DNA of 64,000 bases from JAOUEA01 sp963810915 (lineage in GTDB: Bacteria > Actinomycetota > UBA4738 > HRBIN12): contig CAWEPH010000002.1 of assembly GCA_963810915.1 (NCBI GenBank), forward strand, positions 186,001 through 250,000, given 5' to 3'. This document shows, piece after piece, positions 18,675-26,688 of the stretch (its first letter is position 1; every line of letters starts with the position of its first letter). Both the position numbers and the translations under genes were made by a program. The notes beneath the pieces were generated by a model, which worked only from the letters and a program-made list of their open reading frames with translations, was not told the DNA's origin and did no database searches.

Positions 18675-20352
18675 ATGAGCCAGCGCCGCGCACGGATCGT
18701 GGTGGCCGAGGGTGCTTCCCCACGGAAGGGCCTGCTCAGGTTCGTCCTGGAAGGCGAGGGCTACGACGTCGTCGGAGAGGCGTCCTCGACGTCGGAGCTC
18801 GCCTCGCAGCTCGAAGCGCACCGTCCCGACGTGGTGGTCATGGACGACGGGATCGGCGTCGTGGCCGTGGGCATGGTCCACGAGGTCGCCCCGAGCGCCA
18901 AGGTCATCCTCATCTGGCCGGAGGCGGTGGTCCCGATCGGGGGCGACGCGCGTGTGGAGCCTTCCGCGGTCCTGCGGAAGTCTGGGCCCCACCGTGGAGC
19001 AGCTGACCGGGGTGCCCAGCACGACCGGGGCGCTCGAGGCCCGGCACGGAGCCGGCGCCGCAGCGGCCGGTGCCCTCGGGCTCGGCGCCATCCTCGCGCT
19101 CGGCCGGGCCGCTGGGAGCACCGCGGGACCCGCCGGGGAGGTCGCGGCCTCGACCCCGAGCGCACCCGGGGAGCCGATCATCGACGACTCCGAGGGAGCG
19201 CCGGTCCTGATCCTCCCGACCGAGGAGGCGCCCGCGACCGCAGAGACCACCGCAGCCGGCGCCGGCGTGGAGGGTCCGCTCACCATGGCCGAGCTCGAAG
19301 TCGCATCCGCGCCGGAGACTTCAGGGTCGGCGCCGATCGCGGCCGGCGCCGCCCTCGCGGGGGCCGGGGCCCTGGCGGCGAGCGCCTCACCAGCGGCCGC
19401 CGCGACGACCGCGTCAACCGCCGCGGTTGGGGCAGCCTCCAGCGCAGGAGCGACGAAGGCAGCCCCGTCGTTGGCGGGCGGGTTTCAGCGTCGCCTCGGG
19501 ACGATCGCCCTGGGCGGGGCCGCCGTGGCGGCCTCGCTCGTGCTGGCGATCTCCCTGAGCGGCAATCGGGTCCCCGCGACCATCAGCGGCGAGCGGCCCG
19601 ACGACACCTCCCCCGTCCGCGGCCACATCGACACCCTCGATCCCTCCGCCGCGCGCGGTGGCCGTTCCGGGCACCGTGCTCGGTGGCCTCGGCGGTGGCG
19701 CAACCCCCCAGCCGATCACGCTCCACGCGGTCTTCACGACATCCGCGACCTCGGGTGGTCCGGCCTCCGGCGGAGGCGGTGGTGGCGGAGGGGCCACCGG
19801 GAGCGCGGGTGCCCCGGCCGGCGGCGGTGGCGGAGGCGGATCGGGCGGCCCGAACGGTGGTGGTGGCGGTGGCGGAGGCCATGGCGATACGAGCGGCTCC
19901 GGAACGGGCGCCCAGCCGAGTGGTCTCACCACCAGTGGCCTCGGCGGCGGCGACCATCACGGCGGCGACGACGGTCAAGATCTGGTGGGCCACGGTGATC
20001 ACGGCCACCACGGCGACGGGTTCGGCCAGGACCATGGGGGGGATCCGGCGGCTGGGGTCAGCACGGCCAGCACGAAGGTCACCACGAGGGCTCCGGGCAT
20101 CACGGAAGCGATCAGCCACGGCGGAGACCACGGGGACGACCACGGCGGAGACCACGGGGACCACCACGGCGGAGACCACGGGGACGACCACGGCGGAGAC
20201 CACGGGGACCACCACGGCGGAGACCACGGGGACCACCACGGCGGAGACCACGGGGACCACCACGGCGGAGACCACGGCGACCACGGGCACGACGGAGACC
20301 ACGGCGGAGACCACGGGACGACCACGGCGGAGACCACGGCGACGGCCATTGA
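18675..20352 (+). CDS. Receiver-like domain, single membrane span, and Gly-rich / His-Gly-Asp repeat tail (several apparent frameshifts)
   Basis: Residues 1-~110 look like a response-regulator receiver: ARIVVAEGASPRKGLLRFVLE, then RPDVVVMDDG placing an Asp where the phosphoacceptor sits, and a late VLRK with the conserved Lys. An Ala/Glu/Pro-rich stretch (~200 residues) leads to one hydrophobic helix (IALGGAAVAASLVLAISL). After it come a short segment, Gly-rich runs (19,770-19,890) and a His/Asp/Gly tail with seven 8-residue units HGGDHGD(D/H). The frame shifts near 18,980 and 19,655. A G apparently missing from GGGG near 20,316 would bring the stop to 20,350-20,352; as printed the frame reads to 20,368. 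Function is unknown; metal binding by the tail is inferred. Confidence 0.6.
20117..20284 (+). repeat. Seven tandem 24-nt units encoding HGGDHGD(D/H)
   Basis: Seven consecutive 24-nt units without interruption. They differ mainly at the last codon (GAC or CAC) and are followed by degenerate copies to about 20,345. The array sits inside the preceding gene. In another frame it reads Thr/Glu-rich (ETTGTTTA), but the His frame is continuous with the His/Gly-rich sequence before it. Confidence 0.9.
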
Positions 20353-20382
20353 GCTCCGCGGGCCGTGAGCGCCCGCGCCGCG

Positions 20383-20388
20383 TACCAT
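20383..20388 (+). promoter_or_regulatory. Candidate -10 box (TACCAT)
   Basis: TACCAT ends 7 nt before the ATG at 20396; no ribosome-binding site is visible. Confidence 0.5.
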
Positions 20389-20395
20389 CCACGCC

Positions 20396-21245
20396 ATGTC
20401 GATCCAGGACCAGACCTCGACGCTCCGCCGTGTCTTCGTTCGCCCACCGGTCGCCGAGGCTGCCGCCGCGTACGAGGCCTACGCCTGGCGTCGGCACCCG
20501 ATCCGGCGATCGCGACCGAACAACACGCCGGCGCTCCGCGGTGTCCTGGAGGACGCGGGAGCCGAGGTGGTGGTGGGCCACACCCCCGTGCCGGGCGACC
20601 CCGACGCCATCTACGCGTACGACCCCTTGCTGATGACCGACGCCGGGGCGGTGCTCCTGCGACCCGGCAAGGAGGGACGCCGCGGAGAACCCGAGGCGTA
20701 CGCGGTGGATCTCGCCGCGGCGGGAGTGCCCATCGCCGGCCGACTCACGACCCCGCCACGGCGGAGGGCGGCGATATGTTCTGGCTCGATGCCTCCACCC
20801 TGTTGGTCGGGCGCGGGTATCGGACGAACGACGCGGGCATCGAGCAGTTGCGGGTCGTTGCTGGCACCCGGTGTCGACGTGATCGCGTTCGATCTTCCGC
20901 ATCTCCACGGGCCGCGGGAGTGCGCTCCACCTGATGTCGTTCATCTCGATGCTCGACCGCGATCTCGCCGTGGTCTATCTACCACTCATGCCCGTGCGCC
21001 TCGTCGAGTTGCTACACGACCGCGGATCGACCTCGTCGAGGTTCCCGAGGACGGAATTCGACTCGATGGGACCCAACGTGCTCGCGCTGGGCCCCCGCGT
21101 CGCGCTCGCCCTGGAAGGCAACCCGGAGAGCAGCGCGTCGCATGGTGGCTGCCGGAGTCGACGTGCGCACCTACGCGGGTCGGACATCTCGCGCAAGGGC
21201 GACGGAGGGCCGACGTGCCTCACCAAGGCGCTCGTGCGCGGGTGA
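20396..21245 (+). CDS. Amidinotransferase-fold hydrolase, DDAH/arginine deiminase type (multiple apparent frameshifts)
   Basis: The guanidine-modifying superfamily is recognised from EGGDMFWLDASTLLVGRGYRTN (substrate acid), ALHLMSFISMLDRDLAVVYLP (catalytic His in LHLMS), EFDSMGPNVLALGP and the C-terminal SDISRKGDGGPTCLTKAL with the nucleophilic Cys. These match bacterial N,N-dimethylarginine dimethylaminohydrolase-like proteins better than arginine deiminase, and the repaired length of about 280 residues fits. Breaks lie near 20,755, 20,865, 20,920, 21,030 and 21,135. Likely reaction: release of citrulline and an amine from a methylated arginine or related guanidine. Cytoplasmic. Confidence 0.8.
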
Positions 21246-21270
21246 GTGCACGGATGCCCGGACGCGCGGA

Positions 21271-21276
21271 TATGCT
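21271..21276 (+). promoter_or_regulatory. Candidate -10 box (TATGCT)
   Basis: TATGCT is 9 nt upstream of the ATG at 21286. The identical hexamer precedes the paralogous gene at 23147. Confidence 0.5.
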
Positions 21277-21285
21277 CTGCCGGCC

Positions 21286-21766
21286 ATGACGTATAGCTAC
21301 TGGGTCTTCCTCCACCTCGTCGGGGTGCTCGGGCTCTTGGCGTCCCACGGGGTCTCGATCTTCGCCCTCTATCGGTCCGCCGCGTCGCGCCCGATCGCGA
21401 GAAGATCGCGGAACCATCGCGTTCTCCGGCTCCACCACGACCCCGATGTACGTGTCGCTCGGGGTGTTGCTGGTCGGCGGGTTGGGGCCGCGCTGAAGGG
21501 GCAGCTACCTCAGCAAGCCGTGGATCGAGCTGTCGATCGCCGATCTTGGTCGTCACGCGTAGTGGCGATGTACGGGCTCGCTCGTCCCTACTTCCGCAAG
21601 ATGCGAGCCGTCGTGCGGCATGCGACCCTCGGGCGTGCCTCGGGTGAGCGACGAGGAGCTGCTCGAGCTGGTCGGCAGCCCCCGTGCGCACGTGATCTCC
21701 GCTATCGGGACCATCGGCCTCGCTGTTGATCGTCTTCCTGATGGTCACGAAGCCCTGGGGACCTGA
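21286..21766 (+). CDS. Small integral membrane protein, paralogue A (many apparent frameshifts)
   Basis: The start, MTYSYWVFLHLVGVLGLLASHGVSIFALYR, is nearly the same as that of the gene at 23147 and carries the same His positions (FLHLVG, SHGVS). Pieces recoverable from three frames (TTPMYVSLGVLLVGG, YLSKPWIELSIAIL, VAMYGLARPYFRKM, SDEELLELVGSPR, LIVFLMVTKPWG) align with the paralogue across about 155 residues and four membrane spans. At least five indels break the frame between 21,395 and 21,725; another in the GGGG at 21,757-21,760 hides the probable TGA at 21,764. The family resembles DUF2269-type membrane proteins. Function is unknown. Confidence 0.65.
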
Positions 21767-21778
21767 GATCGGCTGCCC

Positions 21779-22788
21779 TCACGCGGGCGGGAGAGGTCGC
21801 GCCGCCGGCCCCTGGACGACGGAGCCATCGGAGGCGAACCGTGAGCCGTGACACGGGCACGCGAACACGCCATCGCCCGCGTTCCACGCGACGGTGCACC
21901 CGAGGTGGGTGCACTTCGCGGAGAAGACCTGGACCTCGCCGTCGCCGCCGACGTAGGCCGCCAGCTTCTCGCCGCCACGTTCGATGACGCCGCCCTCGCC
22001 GGGCGCGATCTCGGATTCGACCTGCACGACGGTGCGCGCCACGAGGATGTCGCGGTCGACGCGTTCGACGACACGCTCGGGCACGGGGTTCAGGAAGAAG
22101 CGCTTCGCGCCCGTCATCCCCTTGTTGCCGACGACGATGAGGTCGGCGTCGGCGTCCCGGGCGGCCGCGAGGAGATTCGGCGGCCGGGTCGCCCTGCCGG
22201 ACGTCGATGGTCGTCTCGACGTCCTCGGGCGCGTACGTCGCCTGCGTGTCGTCGGTGATGAGCTTGCCGGTGGCGGGGTGGCCGACGAACGCGATCGTGA
22301 CCCGGTCGCCCGAGGGCGTCGGCGAGGTCGTAGCCCTTGCGCGCCGCTCGGTCGGCGGTCGGTGAGCCGTCGGTGGCGATCAGGAGGCGCCGGTACACCG
22401 GACCCTCCGCGGGCGTCGGCCGGTACGACACGATGAGGAGGTCGCGCGGGGAATGATGCGACAGGCGATCGGCCACCACGCCGAGTCCCGGACTGGCGGC
22501 GCCCCCGCTCACGACCACGAGTCCGACGTCACGGAACTCCGCGATCTCCGGCGAGGACCTCGGCCGGTGGACGGGCACCGCGCAGCTCCGGGTGACCTTC
22601 TTCACGCCCGCGGCTTTCGCGGCGTCGACGGCGACGGCGAGCCGCTCCTCGGCGCCCTCGGGCTTCTCCCAGACGTGGCCGACGATCAACTCGGCCTTGC
22701 CCGCCGTCGCCAGCGCCGCGGCGACGCGGCCGGCGTGCGCCGCCCGATCGGTGCCGTCGGTGCCCAACAGGATCCGCTTGTACGCCAC
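21779..22788 (-). CDS. Tandem universal-stress-protein domains fused to a C-terminal Rieske [2Fe-2S] domain (apparent frameshifts)
   Basis: The first Usp domain begins AYKRILLGTDGTDRA. The second begins YRRLLIATDGSPTADRA and ends with GNKGMTGAKRFFLNPVPERVVERVDRDILVART, the nucleotide-binding G-x2-G-x9-G signature of ATP-binding Usp proteins. About 25 residues later, a Rieske domain has CTHLGC and CPCHGS, the two Cys-x-His motifs that ligate a [2Fe-2S] cluster. The last clean frame (21,779-22,117) spans the end of Usp 2 and the whole Rieske domain, so the fusion itself needs no frame repair. Breaks occur near 22,560, 22,310 and 22,185. The GTG at 22788 is the inferred start. Usp-Rieske fusions are unusual; redox sensing is only an inference. 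Confidence 0.75.
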
Positions 22789-22903
22789 CTGCCGCCGGTT
22801 CCTCCCGTGATGGGCCGACACGCTATCACCGCGGGCCGGTCGACCGGGAAGGCCGTGGAACGGAGTACTGTGGCATCGAGAGGGGAGGCGAGGAGGGAAC
22901 ACC

Positions 22904-23066
22904 ATGTCCCACGCTTCACGCCCGTCCCGGCCGACCGATGGGACGCCGGGGCGACCCGCACGATGGGCACGACCCCTACCTGCAGCACCGCCCCGGGAAC
23001 CATGGGTGCGACCATCGCACCGATCCCGACCCGGCCGACGCAACCCGCACCGGAAGGGGCGGATAA
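22904..23066 (+). CDS. Possible small His/Asp-rich protein (uncertain)
   Basis: A strong ribosome-binding site (GGGAGGCGAGGAGGG) precedes ATG 22904, and TACTGT lies upstream. The initial frame reads MSHASRPSRPTDG. If one indel occurs near 22,940, it continues as GDPHDGHDPYLQHRPGNHG and ends at TAA 23,064-23,066, giving about 54 residues. Other frames remain open, so the coding assignment rests on the RBS and the surrounding pattern of indels. It may instead be a 5' leader for the next gene. No family recognised. Confidence 0.25.
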
Positions 23067-23134
23067 GATCGCAACCACACCGCGCACCGGACGCTGAGCC
23101 CGTCGCGGTCCGCATCGGGTGCCGGCGCCACGGC

Positions 23135-23140
23135 TATGCT
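23135..23140 (+). promoter_or_regulatory. Candidate -10 box (TATGCT)
   Basis: TATGCT ends 6 nt before the ATG at 23147, matching the hexamer used by the paralogous gene at 21286. Confidence 0.5.
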
Positions 23141-23146
23141 CCCGCG

Positions 23147-23619
23147 ATGCTCTCGTTCTGGATCTTCCTGCACCTCGTCGGGATGGCCGGCTTCCTCGCC
23201 ACACACGGCGTCTCGATGTACGTGATGTTCCAGGTGCGCGGCATGGAGGGCGATCGCGACAAGATCTTCGACCTCTGTCTCCTGTCGAAGCGCACGATCG
23301 GCCCGATGTACCTGTCGACCGCGCTCCTGGTGGTGGCCGGGGTGGCCGCCGGCATCCAGGGCGGAGGTTCGGCCAGTCGTGGTTGTGGATCTCGATCCCG
23401 GTGCTGCTCGCCACGATGGCGATGATGTCCTCGGTGGCCACCCCATACATGAAGAAGCTCCGGGAGGGCTGCACGGTGTGGCACGACGGCACGTACACCC
23501 TGAGCGAGGACGAGCTGCGAGCGACACTCGCCGGGCCGATCACCCTCATCACGGCCGCGGTCGGGACGGTCGGCCTCCTGCTGGTCCTCTACCTGATGGT
23601 CTACAAGCCGGGCGCGTGA
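23147..23619 (+). CDS. Small integral membrane protein, paralogue B (one apparent frameshift)
   Basis: About 157 residues with four hydrophobic spans: SFWIFLHLVGMAGFLATHGVSM, MYLSTALLVVAGVAAGI, LWISIPVLLATMAMMSSVA and ITAAVGTVGLLLVLYLMVY. A charged stretch (YMKKLREGCTVWHDGTYTLSEDELRATL) lies between spans 3 and 4. His residues in FLHLVG and THGVS are shared with the gene at 21286. One frame change near 23,365 joins the halves. The two paralogues flank the oppositely oriented Usp-Usp-Rieske gene, which suggests, but does not prove, a joint function. DUF2269-like; role unknown. Confidence 0.78.
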
Positions 23620-23657
23620 CGCGAGGACCATCGTGACGCGGTCGGCTAGCCTGGTCG

Positions 23658-24825
23658 ATCAGAGCGCGCGCGTTCAACTTCTCGGCGGGCCCCGCCACCC
23701 TGCCGCTGTCGGTGCTGGAGGAGATCCAGCGCGACCTGCCGTCGCTCCCCGGTGTCGGAGCCTCCGCGCTGGAGGTCTCGCACCGCTCGCCGTGGTTCAC
23801 CGACGTGATCGACGAGGCGGAGGCGAACCTGCGGGCGCTGCTGGGGATCGGCGATGCCCACGCCGTGGTCTTCTGCCAGGGCGGCGCCACGCAGCAGTTC
23901 GTCATGGTCCCGATGAACCTCCTCCACGGCCGGGCCGAGGCCGCCGACTACGTGGTGACCGGGGCCTGGGGCGTCAAGGCGGCGGCCGAGGCCGCCCGCG
24001 TGGGCAGCGTTCGCGAGGCGTGGAGCGGCGAGCCGGCCGGATACGTTCGCGTCCCGACTCCGGGCGAACTGTCGTCCGCGCTCGACCCCGCGGCCGCCTA
24101 CGTGCACATCACGACGAACGAGACGATCCAGGGCGTCGCGTTCCACGGCGAGCCGGACATCCCGGCCGCGTCCCGCTGGTCGCGGACATGTCCTCCGACT
24201 TCCTGTCGCGGCCGGTCGACGTGGACGCGTACGACCTGATCTACGCGGGCGCGCAGAAGAACGCCGGCCCGGCGGGGGTGACCGTGGCCGTCGTGCGGCG
24301 TCGCTGCTCGGGCGGGTCCCCGACGGCCTGCCCACGATGCTGGACTTCCGGACCTTCGTCGATCACGGCTCGCGCTACAACACGCCACCCGTCTTCTCGA
24401 TCTACGTGCTGATGCTCGTCACGCGTTGGCTCCGCCGCGACGTCGGCGGCCTCGCCCGGCGCTCCAGTACAACCAGGAGAAGGCGGCGCGCTCTACGAGG
24501 CGATCGACGGAGCGGAGGGTTCTACCGCGGACACGCCGAGGCGGGTAGCCGATCCCTGATGAACGTCACGTTCCGACTGCCCGCCGAGGACCTCGAGCGC
24601 GCGTTCGTGTCGTCCGCCGCCGACGCGGGGATGGCGGAACTCAAAGGTCATCGCAGCGTGGGCGGGATCCGCGCCAGCATCTACAACGCCATGCCGCTCG
24701 AGGGTGTGCAGGCGCTCGCCGACTTCATGCGGGATTTCGCGGGCGCGGCGGCTGACGCGGACGCCGTCAGCCCACTGCGATATCGAACTCGTTGCCCTCA
24801 GGGTCGGCCATCGTGCGCCACGTGA
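23658..24825 (+). CDS. serC: Phosphoserine aminotransferase SerC (several apparent frameshifts)
   Basis: PLP enzyme forming phosphoserine from 3-phosphohydroxypyruvate. Diagnostic pieces: FNFSAGPATLPLSVLEE at the N-terminus, ALEVSHRSPWF, FCQGGATQQFVMVPMNLL, VHITTNETIQGVAF, ADMSSDFLSRPVDVDAYDLIYAGAQKNAGPAG (K is the PLP lysine), TMLDFRTFVDHGSRYNTPPVFSIY, KGHRSVGGIRASIYNAMPLEGVQALADFM. Breaks near 24,170, 24,300, 24,450, 24,490 and 24,525 are mostly a missing G in a G-rich run. No ATG/GTG is in frame directly before FNFSAGP; an ATC at 23658 is where a start would be expected. The real stop may be TGA near 24,752, since the printed frame overlaps the next gene. Confidence 0.85.
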
Positions 24826-25137
24826 AGCCCTCGAGTTGACGCTCCCCCCATCGAGCCACGACCCACCCAGCGCCACGATCCGCATCGGTGGCCGCGGCGA
24901 GATCCCCCACGGAGACGTCCAGATGTAGCCGGTTCTTCACGGTCTTCGGCTCGGGAACCCGTTGGAAGCACAGGACCGGCAGGTCTCGCTCCCCTTGAGG
25001 AAGACGTAGCGGCCGTCATCCATCACCAGGTCCACCTCGGTACCCAGCACCCCGGCCCAGAACGTGGCGAGGAGGTCCGGGTCATCGCAGTCGATGGTGA
25101 TGAACTGGAAGGTCCCAACGCCCCTTGCCCGGTCGAT
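24767..25137 (-). CDS. VOC (glyoxalase-like) family protein (one apparent frameshift)
   Basis: About 120 residues: GTFQFITIDCDDPDLLATFWAGVLGTEV opens the beta-alpha-beta fold, DDGRYVFLKGSE follows, and the second half has CFQRVPEPKTVKNRLHLDVSVGDL and GFTWRTMADPEGNEFDIAV. This is the pattern of actinobacterial VOC proteins annotated glyoxalase-like; HLDV and GNEFDI carry the His and Glu used for metal binding. The frame changes near 24,985. It lies just after the stop of the class III aminotransferase gene on the same strand; no ATG/GTG is in frame and an ATC at 25137 occupies the expected start. Substrate unknown. Confidence 0.7.
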
Positions 25138-25149
25138 CCCCTTGCCCGT

Positions 25150-26508
25150 TCAGTCCGCGATCAGTTCATCCGCCGCCTGCGCGAACACCTCGGAGTGGCG
25201 GTCCACATCCTCCGCGGTGGTGGCCGGCGACATCAGCGACATGTTGTGGAACGGCGTCATCAGGATCCCGCGGTTCAGCATGTACAGGTGGATCAGGGTG
25301 TCGAGTTCCTCATCTTGCCCGGCTGCGGCTTGCGCTCCGTTGCGTGCCTCGTCCGGGCGGAACAGATACTCCACGCGGCATCCGATCCGCGTGACATGCC
25401 AGGGCAGCTCCCGGCCGTCGATCACGTCCTGCACGCCGGCTTCGAACCGCTCGCCCAGCCCCACCATCCGTTCGAACGCCTCGTCGGTGAGCACGCCGCC
25501 GAGGGTCGCGCGCATCGCCGCGAGCGAAAGCGCGTTGCCGGCGAGCGTCCCGCCGGTGCCGCCGACATCGGAGTTCCGCCAGTCCGTGTGGTCGATGATC
25601 TTCTGGGCCACCTCGGCGGTCATCCCGAACGCGGCGCTGGGGATCCCCGCGCCGAGCGTCTTGCCGATCGTGACGATGTCGGGGTCGAGATCCCACGCCT
25701 TGGTGCAGCCACCCGGCCCGGCACAGATCGTATGGGTCTCGTCGATCACGAGGAGCGTCCCGTAGCGCGAGCAGAGCTCCCGCACGCCCTCGTGATAGCC
25801 GGCGTCCGGCAGCACGATGCCGATGTTCGTGAGCGCGGGCTCGAACAGGAACGCCGCGACGTCGCCGGGCGCGAGCGCCGCCTCGAGCGCCGTCGAGGTC
25901 GTTCATCTCCACGACCCGCGTGGTGAGCTCGAGCGGACCGGCTTGCCGACGTTGCCCTCCCGCTCGACCACGTTGCCGGCCTCGTCCAGCGTCGCGATGG
26001 TCTCGTCGACCGTCCCGTGATAGCACCAGTTGTGCACGACGATCTTGTCGCGTCCCGTGAGCGCGCGCGCCCAGCGGATCACGAAGCGATTCGCGTCGGT
26101 GGCGGTGAGCGTGAAGGACCAGGTCGGAACGCCGAATCGACGCTCCATCTCGCGTCCCACCCACTCGGCGTCCTCGGTCGGGAGCATGAGCGTGATGCCC
26201 TTGGCCGCCTGCGCGGCGATCGCGTCGACGCTCACCTTGGGCGCGTGCCCGGCCATCCCCCCGGTGTCGCCGAGGCAGAAGTCGACGAACTCGTTGCCGT
26301 CCACGTCCCAGAAGTGCGCACCCTCGGCCCGCTCCACGAACACCGGGTAGTCACCGGGCCAGCGGGTCATCCAGTTCATGGGCACGCCGTACAGGAGGTT
26401 GGCCTTCGCCTCCTCGGCGAGCGCGCCGGAGCCCGGATGCCGCTCGCGGAAGGTGGCGCGTTCGCGCTCCATCAGCGCGTGGAGCCTGGCTCGATCGATC
26501 GTGTTCAC
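25150..26508 (-). CDS. Class III PLP aminotransferase, GSA-aminomutase-like (apparent frameshifts)
   Basis: About 450 residues. The N-terminal clean frame contains FWDVDGNEFVDFCLGDTGGMAGH and TATDANRFVIRWARALTGRDKIV; the C-terminal clean frame contains LLVIDETHTICAGPGG and IVTIGKTLGAGIPSAAFG, with the PLP lysine in GKTLG. This is the glutamate-1-semialdehyde aminomutase/aspartate aminotransferase-family branch of fold type I. Two or three breaks lie between 25,800 and 25,945. The GTG start follows GGAGG by 6 nt and a TAGACT box is 33 nt further upstream. It is divergent from an alpha-oxoamine synthase. Whether it is a true GSAM is not decidable here. Confidence 0.8.
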
Positions 26509-26541
26509 CGCGTACCTCCGTGTCGGGTTCCGGGCGGCGCC

Positions 26542-26547
26542 AGTCTA
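26542..26547 (-). promoter_or_regulatory. Candidate -10 box (TAGACT) for the aminotransferase gene
   Basis: TAGACT on the minus strand, 33 nt before the GTG at 26508, giving a short leader that contains GGAGG. Confidence 0.45.
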
Positions 26548-26688
26548 GTCCCGGGCGGCGTGGCCCAGGCACCGTCGAACCGCGTGCGAATGCGGTTATG
26601 CACACGTGTGTGGGGCGGATGACCCACGGTGCCGGCCCTGGGTCGCGCGGTAAAGGTCGACGACGTACGTACCGATGGTGACCTCACG

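Noticed and set aside
20117..20345. CRISPR-like or satellite repeat
   Set aside because: Units are contiguous without spacers and keep a reading frame with the gene; it is a coding tandem repeat.
20110..20368. Thr/Glu-rich frame (ETTGTTTA) as the real repeat protein
   Set aside because: The frame leads into noncoding-like Arg-rich sequence on both sides, whereas the His frame is continuous with His/Gly-rich sequence upstream.
25150..26508. Calling the class III aminotransferase hemL
   Set aside because: No other tetrapyrrole genes are nearby and the frame is broken in the middle; the family is broad.
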